Assembly: GCF_002001165.1 (NCBI RefSeq)
Contig: NZ_MUNQ01000012.1
Span: forward strand, 62,001 to 126,000
Origin: Rhodanobacter sp. C05
GTDB taxonomy: Bacteria; Pseudomonadota; Gammaproteobacteria; Xanthomonadales; Rhodanobacteraceae
Direction of reading: 5' to 3'
DNA length: 64,000 nt
Of the stretch, positions 19,742-30,485 are shown in pieces. Below the pieces are notes generated by a model. That model made no database searches. It had not been told where the DNA came from and worked only from the letters and a program-made list of their open reading frames with translations. The position numbers and the translations under genes are program-made. How positions within the stretch are numbered: position 1 is the stretch's first letter; every line of letters begins with the position of its first letter.

Positions 19742-20334
19742 GCGCAACCCATCCTCTGCAGCAGGTTGAACAGCATCGCGGCGGTGGCGCCCCAGATGCG
19801 GTGACCACCGTGGATGAACTCGACCATCGGTCGATGGTGGCCGCGAAATTCCATCGTATAGCGACGCAGGTTGGCCGGCTCCAGGAAGAACGCCAGCGGC
19901 ACCTCGAACACTTCAGCCACTTCATCCGGCGCCGGATACAGCTGTGCGCCGGCGGCAATCTGCGCCACCACCGGCGTGATGCAATAGCCGCTGATCGTCT
20001 CGAAACAATCCAGGTAACCCAGCGGCGTCACCAGCGCACGATCGAGGCCGATTTCCTCTTCGCTCTCGCGCAATGCCGTGGTCAGTGCATCGCCGCCATC
20101 GGCGGGGTCGCTGCGCCCACCGGGAAATGCTACCTGGCCGGCGTGCGACTGCAGGTGGTCGGTCCGCACGGTGAGTACCAGCCTGGGCTGCACGCCTTCG
20201 CGCAAACCGACCAGCACGGCAGCCGGCTGACGCTGCGTGGTGCCGAGCAGTTCGGTCATGTCAGCATGGTTCCAGCCTGGCGCCATCGGTGGTGCCGATA
20301 GCGGGTGGAGCGCCTTGATGAGCGCCTCCATCAT
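19738..20334 (-). CDS. CoA pyrophosphatase-type NUDIX hydrolase
   Basis: A 198-residue NUDIX protein. The NUDIX box begins at FPGGRSDPADGG (near 71-82) and continues with ALRESEEEIGLD, giving the REx2EE core. The position of the box and the upstream LVGLREGVQPRLVLTVRT segment match the YeaB/NudL CoA pyrophosphatase group, which cleaves CoA to phosphopantetheine and ADP. It overlaps the DUF1289 gene upstream and the sulfurtransferase gene downstream, each by four bases. Confidence 0.85.
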   Translation of the reverse strand: MMEALIKALHPLSAPPMAPGWNHADMTELLGTTQRQPAAVLVGLREGVQPRLVLTVRTDHLQSHAGQVAFPGGRSDPADGGDALTTALRESEEEIGLDRALVTPLGYLDCFETISGYCITPVVAQIAAGAQLYPAPDEVAEVFEVPLAFFLEPANLRRYTMEFRGHHRPMVEFIHGGHRIWGATAAMLFNLLQRMGCA

Positions 20335-20522
20335 GACAACTCGCGGGCAGGCAGAATCACCTGCATGACATAACGCCTCTCGGCATCACTCATCACGCGC
20401 CAGCGACCGATTTCCTCGCCGGTGCGCCAGCAACCCACGCAATAGCCGCGCTCATCCAGCCGGCAGATGCCGATGCAGGGGGTTAGTGGAGGTGTTTCGG
20501 CAGGGCTCGGATCGTTCGGCAT
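20331..20522 (-). CDS. DUF1289 small cysteine-rich protein
   Basis: A 63-residue protein with the four-cysteine pattern PCIGICRLDERGYCVGCWRT, which defines DUF1289 and suggests a bound metal or Fe-S cluster. The C-terminal WRVMSDAERRYVMQVI helix is also typical. Its function is unknown. I use the ATG at 20522; an in-frame GTG at 20540 is possible, and neither has a convincing ribosome binding site. Its stop overlaps the NUDIX start. Confidence 0.75.
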   Translation of the reverse strand: MPNDPSPAETPPLTPCIGICRLDERGYCVGCWRTGEEIGRWRVMSDAERRYVMQVILPARELS

Positions 20523-20548
20523 GCCCTGCCATGTTACCACCGCAGGAT

Positions 20549-21274
20549 TCAGGGCCTGGCCGAATCAGGCTTGATCTCGAGCAGCTGAATTTCGAATACA
20601 AGCGCCTCGTTCGGGCCAATCCGCGGAAGCTGGCCGTCTTCGCCATAGGCCAGTTGCGGCGGAATCACCACCTTCCAGCGATCCCCCACATGCATGCGCG
20701 GGATCACGTCGCGCCAACCGGAAATGACTCCGTCCACCTCGAAACTCACCGGCGCGCCATGCGCCCAGGTGCTGTCAAACTCGGTACCGTCGACCAGCAT
20801 GCCGCGATAGTTCACCACTACCCTGCTGGTCACGGTCGGGCTGACCGTGCCTGTGCCCTTGCTCAGCACCGCGTACTGGATGCCTGAGGGCAGTTGCACC
20901 ACGCCCGGCTGTTGTCCGTTGCGCGCCATGAACTCGGCGCTCTTGCGTGCATTGGCTTCGGCAATCCGCTTGAATTCGGCCAGCGCATTCGCATGCATCT
21001 GCCGCTCGAGACTGCGCAGCTGCTCATGCATTTCCGGTACAGGTACCGTAGGCTGTCGCTTGGCATAGGCATCCTGGATCGCACGCATCAGGACCGCAAC
21101 ATCCACATCCGGTCGGCCATCGGCAAACTGGCTGCCGATCTGGTAGCCAATCGCATAAGAAAGCTTGGACTTGTCCAGCTTCACAGGCGCGCTGGCCATT
21201 GCTGCGCGATTCTGCGCATGCGCCATCCCACCCAGCAGCAAGGTGCCGAGCAGTACGCAACGCAGATATGTCAT
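20549..21274 (-). CDS. Periplasmic FKBP-type peptidyl-prolyl isomerase (FkpA/Mip-like)
   Basis: A 241-residue protein. The start at 21274 follows GGAGAAAGG and opens a signal peptide ending at GMAHAQ near residue 20. Residues about 32-115 form the helical dimerisation region (KLSYAIGYQIGSQFADGRPD). The FKBP domain follows, with VVNYRGMLVDGTEFDSTW near 156, GWRDVIPRMHVG and IPPQLAYGEDG. It catalyses proline isomerisation in periplasmic folding. Longer in-frame starts up to 21313 lack a signal sequence at the terminus. Confidence 0.9.
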   Translation of the reverse strand: MTYLRCVLLGTLLLGGMAHAQNRAAMASAPVKLDKSKLSYAIGYQIGSQFADGRPDVDVAVLMRAIQDAYAKRQPTVPVPEMHEQLRSLERQMHANALAEFKRIAEANARKSAEFMARNGQQPGVVQLPSGIQYAVLSKGTGTVSPTVTSRVVVNYRGMLVDGTEFDSTWAHGAPVSFEVDGVISGWRDVIPRMHVGDRWKVVIPPQLAYGEDGQLPRIGPNEALVFEIQLLEIKPDSARP

Positions 21275-21441
21275 GCCTTTCTCCATCGGGCCGTTCTCTA
21301 TCGCGACTGGCAATTCAGACGGTTCATCCTAAGCGGTTCGCGGGATTCGTGCAGCGGTCGCTGCTTCTGGCTTGAGAAACCCGCTGGCGACAAAGGTTCC
21401 CGCTGCTACCATCGCGCCCTTGCATCCATCAGGAGCCGTTC

Positions 21442-22224
<783 letters not shown>

Positions 22225-22277
22225 ACCTGCCAGAGCCAGAGCTGCATATCTGACCTGATCGCTGCGGGACGCAGCGA

Positions 22278-23195
22278 TCAGTGCTCCCCGCGATACTTCT
22301 TCTCGCCCGCCGTGATGCGCAGATCGAGCCGGTTCTCGGGTGGCGCCAGCGGACAGGTGGCGAACGGCGTGAACGCGCACGGTGGGTTGTAGGCCTCGTT
22401 GAAGTCAAGGATCACCTTGCCATCCTTCGGCAACGCGGCGTACAGGAAACGTGCGGCGCCATAGGTCTCCTTGCCTGAAGTGCGATCGGCGATCACAAAG
22501 AACAGATCGCCACCAGGCTCCTCCTGATACGGCAGCAGCTCGTAGGTGTGGCCGTCGTGCTGGAACACTGCCTTGCCCGGCACGTCGACCTTGTCGATCG
22601 TGCCGATCACCGAACCGATCTCCAGCTTGTGCGGCGGGTCGAACGGCACCCAGGTGGCCACGATGTGCCAGGACGGATCGATCGGAAAATAGTCGATGCC
22701 GAGAAAATTTTTCCGCGTGATCGCGTCGCTGTCCTTGACGCGCAGCGCTTTGCGGCCGTCACGATCAATCACGTAGAAGTTCGCCGCGCCGAAACTCACC
22801 AGGGTCGGCGACGCGTCACCGGTGACATGTGCATCGTCGATCAACGCCGCTTCGGCCACGGCCTTGCCGTCGATCGTGGCCGCACTCCCTGTGGCCAGCA
22901 CGATGTGCAGGGAGCCATCCTTCGCCAACTTCACCGTGCCGAGATGCGCCGGACCCGCCTTCAGTACGATGTCGTTGTTGGCCGCGCTGCCGACATGGTT
23001 GTCACCTTCTTTCAACCACTCCAGACCGGTCAGGCTCAGCCAGCCGTTCGGCGCAGTGAGCCGTTCCAGACGACCGCTCCGCCATTGCTGGATCTGCTGT
23101 TCGTAGGTCGCCACAGGGGTTGCGGCAGGTGTTTCAGCGTGCACGGCTACAACTCCGGAAAACAGGGCAATGGCAACAATGGCATGACGCAACAT
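22278..23195 (-). CDS. DUF1684 secreted protein
   Basis: A 305-residue protein with a signal peptide (MLRHAIVAIALFSGVVAVHA, cleavage near residue 20). The DUF1684 signature is visible: NGWLSLTGLEWLKEGDNHVG near 48-67 and the C-terminal LDFNEAYNPPCAFTPFATCP near 268-287. The family is widespread in Bacteria and has no established function. The start at 23195 is chosen for the signal peptide. It lies 70 bases after mutL on the same strand and could be read from the mutL transcript. Confidence 0.85.
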   Translation of the reverse strand: MLRHAIVAIALFSGVVAVHAETPAATPVATYEQQIQQWRSGRLERLTAPNGWLSLTGLEWLKEGDNHVGSAANNDIVLKAGPAHLGTVKLAKDGSLHIVLATGSAATIDGKAVAEAALIDDAHVTGDASPTLVSFGAANFYVIDRDGRKALRVKDSDAITRKNFLGIDYFPIDPSWHIVATWVPFDPPHKLEIGSVIGTIDKVDVPGKAVFQHDGHTYELLPYQEEPGGDLFFVIADRTSGKETYGAARFLYAALPKDGKVILDFNEAYNPPCAFTPFATCPLAPPENRLDLRITAGEKKYRGEH

Positions 23196-23265
23196 GGGCA
23201 GCGATCCGCGCGAGGCAGGAACTCCGAGTATGGCCGTCCGTTTGCTCACAGGGCAAGTCGTGTCG

Positions 23266-25080
23266 TCAGCGACCACGCATGAACAGTTTGTCGAGTTCGG
23301 CCACGCTCAGCTGAATCCAGGTCGGGCGGCCGTGGTTGCATTGACCGGAGCGTTCGGTCACTTCCATCTCGCGCAACAGGGCATTCATTTCGGGGATCGT
23401 CAGGCGCCGTCCGGCGCGCACCGAACCGTGGCAGGCCATGGTCGAGAGCAGCTCGTTCTCCAGCTCCTGCAGACGACGCGAACTGCCGTGCTGGGCCAGT
23501 TCGGACAGCACGTCACGGCTGAGCTGGCCGACATCCGCGCCTTCCAGCAGCGCCGGAATCCGTCGTACCACGATCGTCGCCGGACCACTGCGCGACAGCT
23601 CCAGGCCCCACTCGGCCAGCGCCTCCGCATGTTCCTCGGCCGCCGCGGCCTCCTTCGCACTGACCGCGACACTCATCGGCACCAACAACATCTGCGAACG
23701 CAAGTTGCTGCCAACCCGACCTGATTTCAGCTTCTCGTAGGTGATCCGCTCATGCGCCGCATGCATGTCCACCAGCACCAGGCCGTGCGCATTTTCGGCC
23801 AGCACGAAGATGCTTTTCAGCTGTGCGATCGCGAATCCGAGCGGCGGCGTTTCGCCCTCTTCCGTCGCCGGCATCGGCACATGCGCCACCGATGATCCCG
23901 GCGATTCACCAAGCAGAGCGGCATAACCGGCCAGTGGCGCATCGCGCACGCCCAAGCTCAGCCGACTCTGGCTGAACTGGCCGGACCACGCCGGCGTGCT
24001 GGATGGTGCAGGCGCCGTGGCGACGTATGGCTCATGCGAACCGTGTGCCGGTTCGGTTGTCGGCAACGTGTTCAGGCCCGCACGTGTCTGCGCCAACGCC
24101 TCATGCAGGGTGCGGAACAGGAAATCATGCACCAGCCGCTGCTCGCGGAAACGCACTTCGTGCTTGGCCGGATGCACGTTCACGTCCACACCAGCCGGAT
24201 CGAGTTCCAGATACAGCACGAACGCGGCGTGCCGGCCGTGGAACAACACATCGGCATACGCCTGACGCACGGCGTGAGCCACGATGCGATCACGCACCAG
24301 CCGGCCGTTGACGTAGAAATACTGCGAGTCGGCCTGCGCGCGTGACGCCGTCGGCAAACCGACCCAGCCGGACAGATGCAGGCCGGCCATGGCGTGATCG
24401 ATGCGCAGGCTCTGCGCCGGGAATTCCTCGCCCAGCACCTCAGCCACCCGCTGCAGCTCGGCCTGCTCATCGCGGGCAGCTTTCCACACGCGCACCGGCT
24501 TGCCGTTGTGGCTGAGCCGGAACTCCACTGCCCCGCGCGCCAGCGCCAGCGAATTCAGCAGGTCGTCGATATGCGCGAACTCGGTGCGCTCGGCGCGCAT
24601 GAATTTCCGCCGCGCCGGCACGTTGTAGAACAGGTCGCGCACTTCGACGCTGGTGCCTTGCGGATGCTGCGCCGGGCGTGCTGCCTGAAGCTTGCCGCTG
24701 TCGACCTCGATGCGGAACGCAGCATCCTGCCCGCGTGTCCGCGAGGTCAGCGCGAAACGCGATACCGACGACACCGAGGCCAGTGCCTCGCCGCGAAACC
24801 CCATGCTGGCGACATGTTCCAGGTCGTCGAAGCTGCCGATCTTGCTGGTCGCGTGCGAGGCCACTGCGAGGGGTAATTCGTCGACATGGATGCCGTCGCC
24901 GTCGTCCCGCACGCGGATCAATCGCGCACCGCCGGCTTCGATATCCACTTCGATGCGGCTGGCACCGGCGTCGAGGCTGTTCTCGACCAGTTCTTTCACC
25001 ACCGACGACGGCCGTTCGATGACTTCGCCGGCGGCGATCTGGTTGATGAGTTCGGGGGGTAGTACACGGATCACGTTCAT
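23266..25080 (-). CDS. mutL: DNA mismatch repair protein MutL
   Basis: A 604-residue MutL with the GHKL ATPase at the N-terminus: Glu-Asn in [11 protein letters not shown] (30-40), DDGDGI (59-64), [11 protein letters not shown] (77-87) and GFRGEAL (94-100). The C-terminal dimerisation domain carries [12 protein letters not shown] at 438-449, ACHGSV at 549-554 and CNHGRPTW at 581-588. These are the metal-binding motifs of the endonuclease-type MutL, with Met replacing Gln in the first. The gene follows amiC by 49 bases, a common gamma-proteobacterial arrangement. Confidence 0.96.
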   Translation of the reverse strand: MNVIRVLPPELINQIAAGEVIERPSSVVKELVENSLDAGASRIEVDIEAGGARLIRVRDDGDGIHVDELPLAVASHATSKIGSFDDLEHVASMGFRGEALASVSSVSRFALTSRTRGQDAAFRIEVDSGKLQAARPAQHPQGTSVEVRDLFYNVPARRKFMRAERTEFAHIDDLLNSLALARGAVEFRLSHNGKPVRVWKAARDEQAELQRVAEVLGEEFPAQSLRIDHAMAGLHLSGWVGLPTASRAQADSQYFYVNGRLVRDRIVAHAVRQAYADVLFHGRHAAFVLYLELDPAGVDVNVHPAKHEVRFREQRLVHDFLFRTLHEALAQTRAGLNTLPTTEPAHGSHEPYVATAPAPSSTPAWSGQFSQSRLSLGVRDAPLAGYAALLGESPGSSVAHVPMPATEEGETPPLGFAIAQLKSIFVLAENAHGLVLVDMHAAHERITYEKLKSGRVGSNLRSQMLLVPMSVAVSAKEAAAAEEHAEALAEWGLELSRSGPATIVVRRIPALLEGADVGQLSRDVLSELAQHGSSRRLQELENELLSTMACHGSVRAGRRLTIPEMNALLREMEVTERSGQCNHGRPTWIQLSVAELDKLFMRGR

Positions 25081-25129
25081 CCGCGAACTTTAGCAGCGAA
25101 CGCCAAGCGCACTGCGCCAACGAACGCGA

Positions 25130-26704
25130 TCAGCTCGCCGGAATGGTCAGCATGGTGCCGGCGTGCACGGTATCCGTACTCAGCTGGTTGGCATTCTTCA
25201 GCGCACCGACACTGATGCCGTATTGGCGAGCGATGCTGCGCAGGCTTTCACCGCGGCCGACCCGGTGCAGGTCGCGCACACCGGCATCCGCGGGGGACGA
25301 GGGATTGCTGGCCAGCGTGGTTCCGGTCGCCTTGGCTGGCGTGCCACTGTCGTCGTCGTTGCCTGACTTGCCTGACGCCAACTGGATACCGTTGCGGCGC
25401 GCCGCCTGTGCCGCAAACCAGGTGCCTGGCGGCGGCGTGGACTCGAAATAGTTCTTCACGCCATCCATCACCGCCCCGGCCAGTTGCTTCTGGTGCGCCG
25501 GGTCGCGCAGCTTGCGCTCTTCGTCCGGATTGCTGATGAATGCCGTCTCGACCAGGATCGACGGTACATCCGGCGAACGCAGCACCACGAAGTTGGCACG
25601 TTCGACATAGCCGCGATGGGTCGGACCAAGCTGGCCCAACGCCTTGAGCACATTGCCGGCGACCACCTCGCTGGCCTGCATCGCCCAGCCCTGCTGCAGA
25701 TCCAGCAGCACCTTGGCCAGTCCATCATCCTTGTCGTCAAGCGTGGTGCCACCGATCAGGTCGGCACGGTTTTCACGATCAGCCAGCCAGCGCGCCGCTT
25801 CATTGGTCTTGCCGCGCGGCGACAGTACCCAAACGGACGAACCCCTGGCGTCATCGCTGGTGAAGGAATCCGCGTGGATCGCCACGAACAGATCGGCATT
25901 GTTCTCGCGGGCGATCTCATAGCGCCGTTTGAGGTCAATGAAATAATCACCGTCGCGCGTCAGCACGGCCTTCATGCCCGGCTGACTGTTGATCTGTGCC
26001 GCCAAGTCGCGCGCCACGGCAAGCGTGACGTTCTTTTCCAGCGTGCCATCGGGACCATGCGCGCCCTGGTCCTTGCCACCATGACCGGCGTCGATCGCCA
26101 CGATCACCTGACGCTGGCCATTCAGCATGGCTGCCGCCTGCTCGGTGACCGCCCGGCTGCTGTGCGAGGAACTGCTGCGACGCCGGGGCTCGGCCAGCAC
26201 CGAACTGGACGAATCTGTCTGCCCACCATCAGTGTCTGGTTCAGCAGCCTTTGCAGGCACCTCCGGCTTCACCATGACCACCGCTTTCGTGGGGTTGCCG
26301 TTGCCCGGATAAAGATCGAGCACCAGCCGATAGTCCGTGCCATTGACCGGTTTCAGTACAAAACTCTTCAGACTGCTACCCGCTGCGACCTTCGCGGTCA
26401 GCTGGAGCCGGTCACCGATTCGGGCATGGCTCAGGCCACGCAACAACCCCTGGGCAACGGGATCGGCAAAGCCCCGCGCTGCCTCACTGCCTGGCAGATC
26501 CACCACGATCTGGTCATTGGCCTGACTGATGGTGTATTGCAGGGAATCGGTGATATCGAGCACCACACGGGTGTAGTCCGGGCCCGCCCAGACACGGGCA
26601 CCTTTCAGCTCGGCCGCCTGCGCCGCCGACAGCGACACACCCGCCAGAACTGCGACGACGGCCCATCCACCCAGTTTGTTCAGGTAACCCCTCATGCGCC
26701 GCAT
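25130..26704 (-). CDS. amiC: N-acetylmuramoyl-L-alanine amidase with AMIN and LysM domains
   Basis: About 524 residues. A signal peptide leads to an AMIN domain (about 35-130, ELKGARVWAGPDYTRVVLDI) that targets septal peptidoglycan. The zinc amidase_3 domain follows, with IVAIDAGHGGKDQGAHG near 202, a KNVTLAV helix and VAIHADSF near 274, and FVVLRSPDVPSILVETAF near 368. A LysM repeat (HRVGRGESLRSIARQYGISV) closes the protein. It cleaves the stem peptide from glycan during daughter-cell separation. Start is uncertain: ATG at 26704, 26695 or 26755. It belongs to the nnr-tsaE-amiC-mutL group. Confidence 0.92.
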   Translation of the reverse strand: MRRMRGYLNKLGGWAVVAVLAGVSLSAAQAAELKGARVWAGPDYTRVVLDITDSLQYTISQANDQIVVDLPGSEAARGFADPVAQGLLRGLSHARIGDRLQLTAKVAAGSSLKSFVLKPVNGTDYRLVLDLYPGNGNPTKAVVMVKPEVPAKAAEPDTDGGQTDSSSSVLAEPRRRSSSSHSSRAVTEQAAAMLNGQRQVIVAIDAGHGGKDQGAHGPDGTLEKNVTLAVARDLAAQINSQPGMKAVLTRDGDYFIDLKRRYEIARENNADLFVAIHADSFTSDDARGSSVWVLSPRGKTNEAARWLADRENRADLIGGTTLDDKDDGLAKVLLDLQQGWAMQASEVVAGNVLKALGQLGPTHRGYVERANFVVLRSPDVPSILVETAFISNPDEERKLRDPAHQKQLAGAVMDGVKNYFESTPPPGTWFAAQAARRNGIQLASGKSGNDDDSGTPAKATGTTLASNPSSPADAGVRDLHRVGRGESLRSIARQYGISVGALKNANQLSTDTVHAGTMLTIPAS

Positions 26705-26873
26705 TGAAGCGCAGACATTCGCCGAATGCAAGGCCATTTTCCCTTGTATATCCATAACCTGCGCTGCATTTGTCAGGTTGTATCAAGTTATTGAACGCAA
26801 GCCACGCATTTCGAACGGATCCTTGATGGCCTTTTGTGCGAAGAATTTCCCAGACTGAACAACTACTTGGCGA

Positions 26874-27350
26874 TTATTCCGGTAGCCGTTGGAGTAGTCG
26901 CTCTCCGCGGACGGTAAAGGCCTGCAGCAAGGCACAGCGGCCGCTTCCGAAATAATCGAGCTGCAACTCCAGATCGGCGAGTGGCAGCGCACCCGTGCCG
27001 CGTTCGGGCCACTCCACCAGCACCAGCGCACTCGGATCACCCAGTGCATCCAATCCCAGCCATTCCAGCTCGCCGGGATCAGCAATCCGGTACAGGTCCA
27101 GATGCCAGGCTGCCTGCTGCCGCACCGTGTAGCCCTCGATCAGGCTGTAGGTCGGACTCTTGATGCGCTCACCCACTCCCATCGCGGTCAGCAAGGCCCG
27201 CGCAAAACTGGTCTTGCCAGCGCCGAGCGGACCATGCAGGTAAAGCACCAGGCCATCATCCAGCTCTGCTGCCAAGTGCGTGGCCAATGCGGTGGTGGCG
27301 GCCTCATCGGGCAGCGTCCAGCGCCGTTCGAGATCGAAACGGTCAGTCAT
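26874..27350 (-). CDS. tsaE: tRNA threonylcarbamoyladenosine biosynthesis ATPase TsaE
   Basis: A 158-residue P-loop protein (formerly YjeE) of the TsaBDE complex, which makes t6A37 in tRNAs that read ANN codons. HGPLGAGKTSFARALL at about 39-54 is Walker A, followed by KSPTYSLIEGY and the WHLDLYRIADPGELEWLGL segment typical of TsaE. The ATG at 27350 lies inside the 3' end of nnr (8-base overlap), so the two are coupled. Confidence 0.95.
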   Translation of the reverse strand: MTDRFDLERRWTLPDEAATTALATHLAAELDDGLVLYLHGPLGAGKTSFARALLTAMGVGERIKSPTYSLIEGYTVRQQAAWHLDLYRIADPGELEWLGLDALGDPSALVLVEWPERGTGALPLADLELQLDYFGSGRCALLQAFTVRGERLLQRLPE

Positions 27351-28836
27351 GCAGATGCCCTGACAAGTTATTGCCGAGTGTACGCAACGGTGCCAGCAAG
27401 TCGCTGGCCAGCAATCCGCGTTCGCCCTGCTGCGCAGCCAGATCGCCGGCGCGCGCGTGCAGACCCACGCCGAGGCAGGCTGCCTGCCATGCCGTGCAGC
27501 CCTGCGCCAGCAACGCCGCGATGACACCGGTGAGCAGATCGCCCATGCCGCCCGAAGCCATCCCCGGATTGCCCCACGGACAGACGTCCAGACGTCCATC
27601 CGGATCAGCGATCAGACTGCCCGAACCTTTCAATACAACCGTGGCCGAATAACAGCGTGCCAGTTCGCGCACCGCCGAAAAGCGATCCCGTTCGACATCT
27701 GCCGTCGACACACCCAGCAGACGGCCTGCCTCACCGGGGTGCGGGGTCAGCACCGTCGGCACGGTGAACGTGCATGGTCTTTGCGCCAGCAGGTTCAGGC
27801 CATCGGCATCGAGCACCAGCGGCTTGTTTGCACCCAGTGTGGCCTGCCACAACGCATGCGCCCAGGTGTGCTGCCCCAATCCAGGCCCGAGTGCGAGTAC
27901 GTTGGCTCGCTCCAGCAACGGCGCCAGGGCCTGCGTTTCATCGACGGCATGCACCATCAATTCCGGACGCGTGGCATTCAGCGCCAGCACGTGGTCGGCG
28001 CGGGTCGCCACACTGACCAGTCCAGCGCCAGCACGCAGCGCGGCCTCGCCGGCAAGGCGCACGGCACCCGCCATGCCGTGATCGCCGCCAATCACCAGTA
28101 CATGGCCGTTGGAACCCTTGTTGGCATACCGTTCACGCGACGGCATCGCTTCGGCGACCAGCAATTGCGCATCGGGTTGAACACCAGCGTAGATGCTCTC
28201 AGGCACGCCAAGACCGGCCAGCTCCAGTACACCGACATGATCGGCAGCACGCCCGCTATGCAGGCCGCGTTTGTTGGCGATGAACGTCAGCGTGACATCC
28301 GCGCGAACCGCAGCACCCAGGCAATGACCACTGTCCGCATTCAATCCGCTGGGCACATCCAGTGCGAGCAACGGCTTGCCACTGGCATGCATGCTGTCGA
28401 TCAAGCGCGCCACGGATGGCTCGAGAGCACGGTTGAAGCCAATCCCATATAGCGCGTCGACCAGCACCTCCACCACTGGCAGCCTCGATTCGGCATTCCA
28501 CAGATGCACCTGGCCGCCAGCGGTTTCCCATTCATTGCGCGCCATGGCGGCGGCGCCATGGGATGCCGTGCCAATCGCCACGATCTCCACCTGCAGTCCC
28601 GCTTCGCGCGCCAGCACGCCCAGCAGGAAACCGTCGCCACCGTTGTTGCCAGGACCGCAGCAGATGCCGAGATGGCGAACCTGCGGCCAGTGCCGGCGCA
28701 GAATGAGCAGCGCCGCGCTGGCAGCCCGGCGCATCAGCTCATGGCTGGAGATACCCATGGCCGCGAGCGCAGCGCCTTCCATCTCACGCACCTGTTCGAT
28801 GGTATAGAGCGCGCGGTTGTGCGAATGGGCTGGCAT
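27343..28836 (-). CDS. nnr: Bifunctional NAD(P)H-hydrate epimerase/dehydratase
   Basis: A 497-residue metabolite-repair enzyme. The N-terminal YjeF_N epimerase domain (about 1-210) has CCGPGNNGGDGFLLGVLARE near 59. The C-terminal ribokinase-like dehydratase has GNPGMASGGMGDLLTGVIAA near 428 and the ALGPGLGQH segment near 308. Together they return damaged hydrated NADH or NADPH to the native form, using ADP/ATP in the second step. The start at 28836 matches the family; a longer open frame upstream overlaps divergent queG and is not real. It is first in the nnr-tsaE-amiC-mutL series. Confidence 0.94.
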   Translation of the reverse strand: MPAHSHNRALYTIEQVREMEGAALAAMGISSHELMRRAASAALLILRRHWPQVRHLGICCGPGNNGGDGFLLGVLAREAGLQVEIVAIGTASHGAAAMARNEWETAGGQVHLWNAESRLPVVEVLVDALYGIGFNRALEPSVARLIDSMHASGKPLLALDVPSGLNADSGHCLGAAVRADVTLTFIANKRGLHSGRAADHVGVLELAGLGVPESIYAGVQPDAQLLVAEAMPSRERYANKGSNGHVLVIGGDHGMAGAVRLAGEAALRAGAGLVSVATRADHVLALNATRPELMVHAVDETQALAPLLERANVLALGPGLGQHTWAHALWQATLGANKPLVLDADGLNLLAQRPCTFTVPTVLTPHPGEAGRLLGVSTADVERDRFSAVRELARCYSATVVLKGSGSLIADPDGRLDVCPWGNPGMASGGMGDLLTGVIAALLAQGCTAWQAACLGVGLHARAGDLAAQQGERGLLASDLLAPLRTLGNNLSGHLHD

Positions 28837-28875
28837 GCGCGAATTATAGGCATGACACACCTCTACAATAGACGG

Positions 28876-29949
28876 ATGCCCATGGCTGATCTCCGCACCA
28901 TTCCCGACTACGTCGCACTGGCCGGCGACATCAAGCGCTGGGCCGTCGAGCTCGGCTTTGCCGAAGCCGGCATCAGCGGCACCGATCTGGGCGAGGACGA
29001 GGAGCATCTGAAGCGCTGGCTCGACCAGGGCCATCACGGCGAGATGGAGTACATGGCCCGGCATGGCACCCGGCGCAGCCGTCCGGCCGAGCTGGAGCCG
29101 GGCACGCAACGCGTCATTTCGGTGCGCATGGACTACATCCCGCCAGGTACCGCGAACGCCTGGGGCGTGCTGGAAGATGGCGAGGCCGGCTACGTGTCGC
29201 GTTATGCGCTTGGCCGCGACTATCACAAGTTGATGCGCAACCGGCTGCAGAAGCTGGCCGAGCGCATCCACGCCGTGGTCGGCGACTTCGGCTATCGCGC
29301 CTATGTGGATTCCGCGCCGGTGCTGGAGAAGGCGCTGGCACGCAACGCGGGGCTCGGTTGGATCGGCAAGCACACTGTGCTGATCAATCGCCGCGCCGGT
29401 TCGTATTTCTTTCTCGGCGAGCTGTTCACCGATCTGCCTTTGCCGGTCGACGAGCCAGCCAGCGCGCACTGCGGCAGCTGCACCCGCTGCATCGAAATCT
29501 GCCCGACCCAGGCCATCCTGGGTCCTTACCGGCTGGATGCAAAACGCTGCATTTCCTATCTCACCATCGAACTCAAGGGCAGCATTCCGGAGGATCTGCG
29601 CGCGCCCATGGGCAACCGCATCTTCGGCTGCGACGACTGTCAGTTGATCTGCCCGTGGAACAAGTTCGCGCAAGACACCACCGAGCCTGACTTCGCCCCA
29701 CGGCACAGCCTCGATGGCGCGAAACTGGTCGAGCTGTTCGCGTGGAGCGAGCAGGAATTCCTCAGCCGTACGGAAGGCATGGCGATCCGCCGCACCGGTT
29801 ACGAAGGCTGGCTACGCAATATCGCGGTGGCACTGGGCAACGCGCCATCATCCGCCGAGGTGACTGGCGCGTTGCAGTCCCGTCAGGGAGATGCCTCCGA
29901 CGTGGTGCGCGAACATGTGCAGTGGGCGCTGGACAGACATCGAAGCTGA
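28876..29949 (+). CDS. queG: Epoxyqueuosine reductase
   Basis: A 357-residue cobalamin-dependent Fe-S enzyme that makes the last step of queuosine synthesis on tRNA. The DUF1730 domain includes RNAGLGWIGKHTVLINRRAG near 156. Two [4Fe-4S] clusters are marked by CGSCTRCIEICPTQAI near 199 and CDDCQLICPWN near 252; a C-terminal HEAT-like segment follows. The start is placed at 28876 (MPMADLR); ATGs at 28852 and 28882 are in frame, and the first would leave almost no leader from the divergent nnr start. Confidence 0.93.
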   Translation: MPMADLRTIPDYVALAGDIKRWAVELGFAEAGISGTDLGEDEEHLKRWLDQGHHGEMEYMARHGTRRSRPAELEPGTQRVISVRMDYIPPGTANAWGVLEDGEAGYVSRYALGRDYHKLMRNRLQKLAERIHAVVGDFGYRAYVDSAPVLEKALARNAGLGWIGKHTVLINRRAGSYFFLGELFTDLPLPVDEPASAHCGSCTRCIEICPTQAILGPYRLDAKRCISYLTIELKGSIPEDLRAPMGNRIFGCDDCQLICPWNKFAQDTTEPDFAPRHSLDGAKLVELFAWSEQEFLSRTEGMAIRRTGYEGWLRNIAVALGNAPSSAEVTGALQSRQGDASDVVREHVQWALDRHRS

Positions 29950-29998
29950 TGCGACCGCGCCGGATCGGGCGCAACGACGACGGCTCGGCGGAAGCGGA

Positions 29999-30385
29999 TC
30001 AGGCGGTCGCCATCTGCTTGGGAATCGAGCGGTTGGTGTGCGAGATGCGATTGTCGGCATCCGCGTAGACCAGCGTCGGCTGGAACTGTTCCAGCTCCGC
30101 TTCCGACAGCTGCGCAAACGCAGCGATAATGATCAGATCGCCCGGCTTCGCGCGATGCGCGGCACTGCCGTTGACCGAGATGATGCCGGAGCCTTCTTCG
30201 GCACGCAGCGCATAGGTGACGAAGCGCTTGCCGTTGTTGATGTTCCAGGCGTGGATCTGCTCGTACTCGCGGATACCCGAGGCATCCAGCAGCAAGCCGT
30301 CGATCGCGATCGAGCCTTCGTAGTGCAGCTCGGCATGGGTCACCGTCGCGCGGTGGATCTTGGCCTTGAGCATGTTCAGGTGCAT
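29999..30385 (-). CDS. panD: Aspartate 1-decarboxylase
   Basis: A 128-residue proenzyme. It makes beta-alanine for pantothenate. The self-cleavage site Gly24-Ser25 in [10 protein letters not shown] matches the canonical position; Ser25 becomes the pyruvoyl group. [16 protein letters not shown] near 9-24 and the [16 protein letters not shown] strand near 48 are typical. It is the last gene of the pan run, 100 bases after panC. Confidence 0.96.
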   Translation of the reverse strand: MHLNMLKAKIHRATVTHAELHYEGSIAIDGLLLDASGIREYEQIHAWNINNGKRFVTYALRAEEGSGIISVNGSAAHRAKPGDLIIIAAFAQLSEAELEQFQPTLVYADADNRISHTNRSIPKQMATA

Positions 30386-30485
30386 GACGTTCTTTCCAGC
30401 AGGGACAGCCCGCAGAGTTGGCAATTATCGAACCGATGACGTTGCACCGCAACATCATCGATGCCGATACCAATATGCGGCTGCC

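Noticed and set aside
28839-29706. Extension of the nnr frame far upstream through queG
   Set aside because: The extra 290 residues lie opposite queG, which has clear Fe-S motifs on the plus strand, and nnr proteins start at MPAHSHNRALYTIEQ-like sequences.
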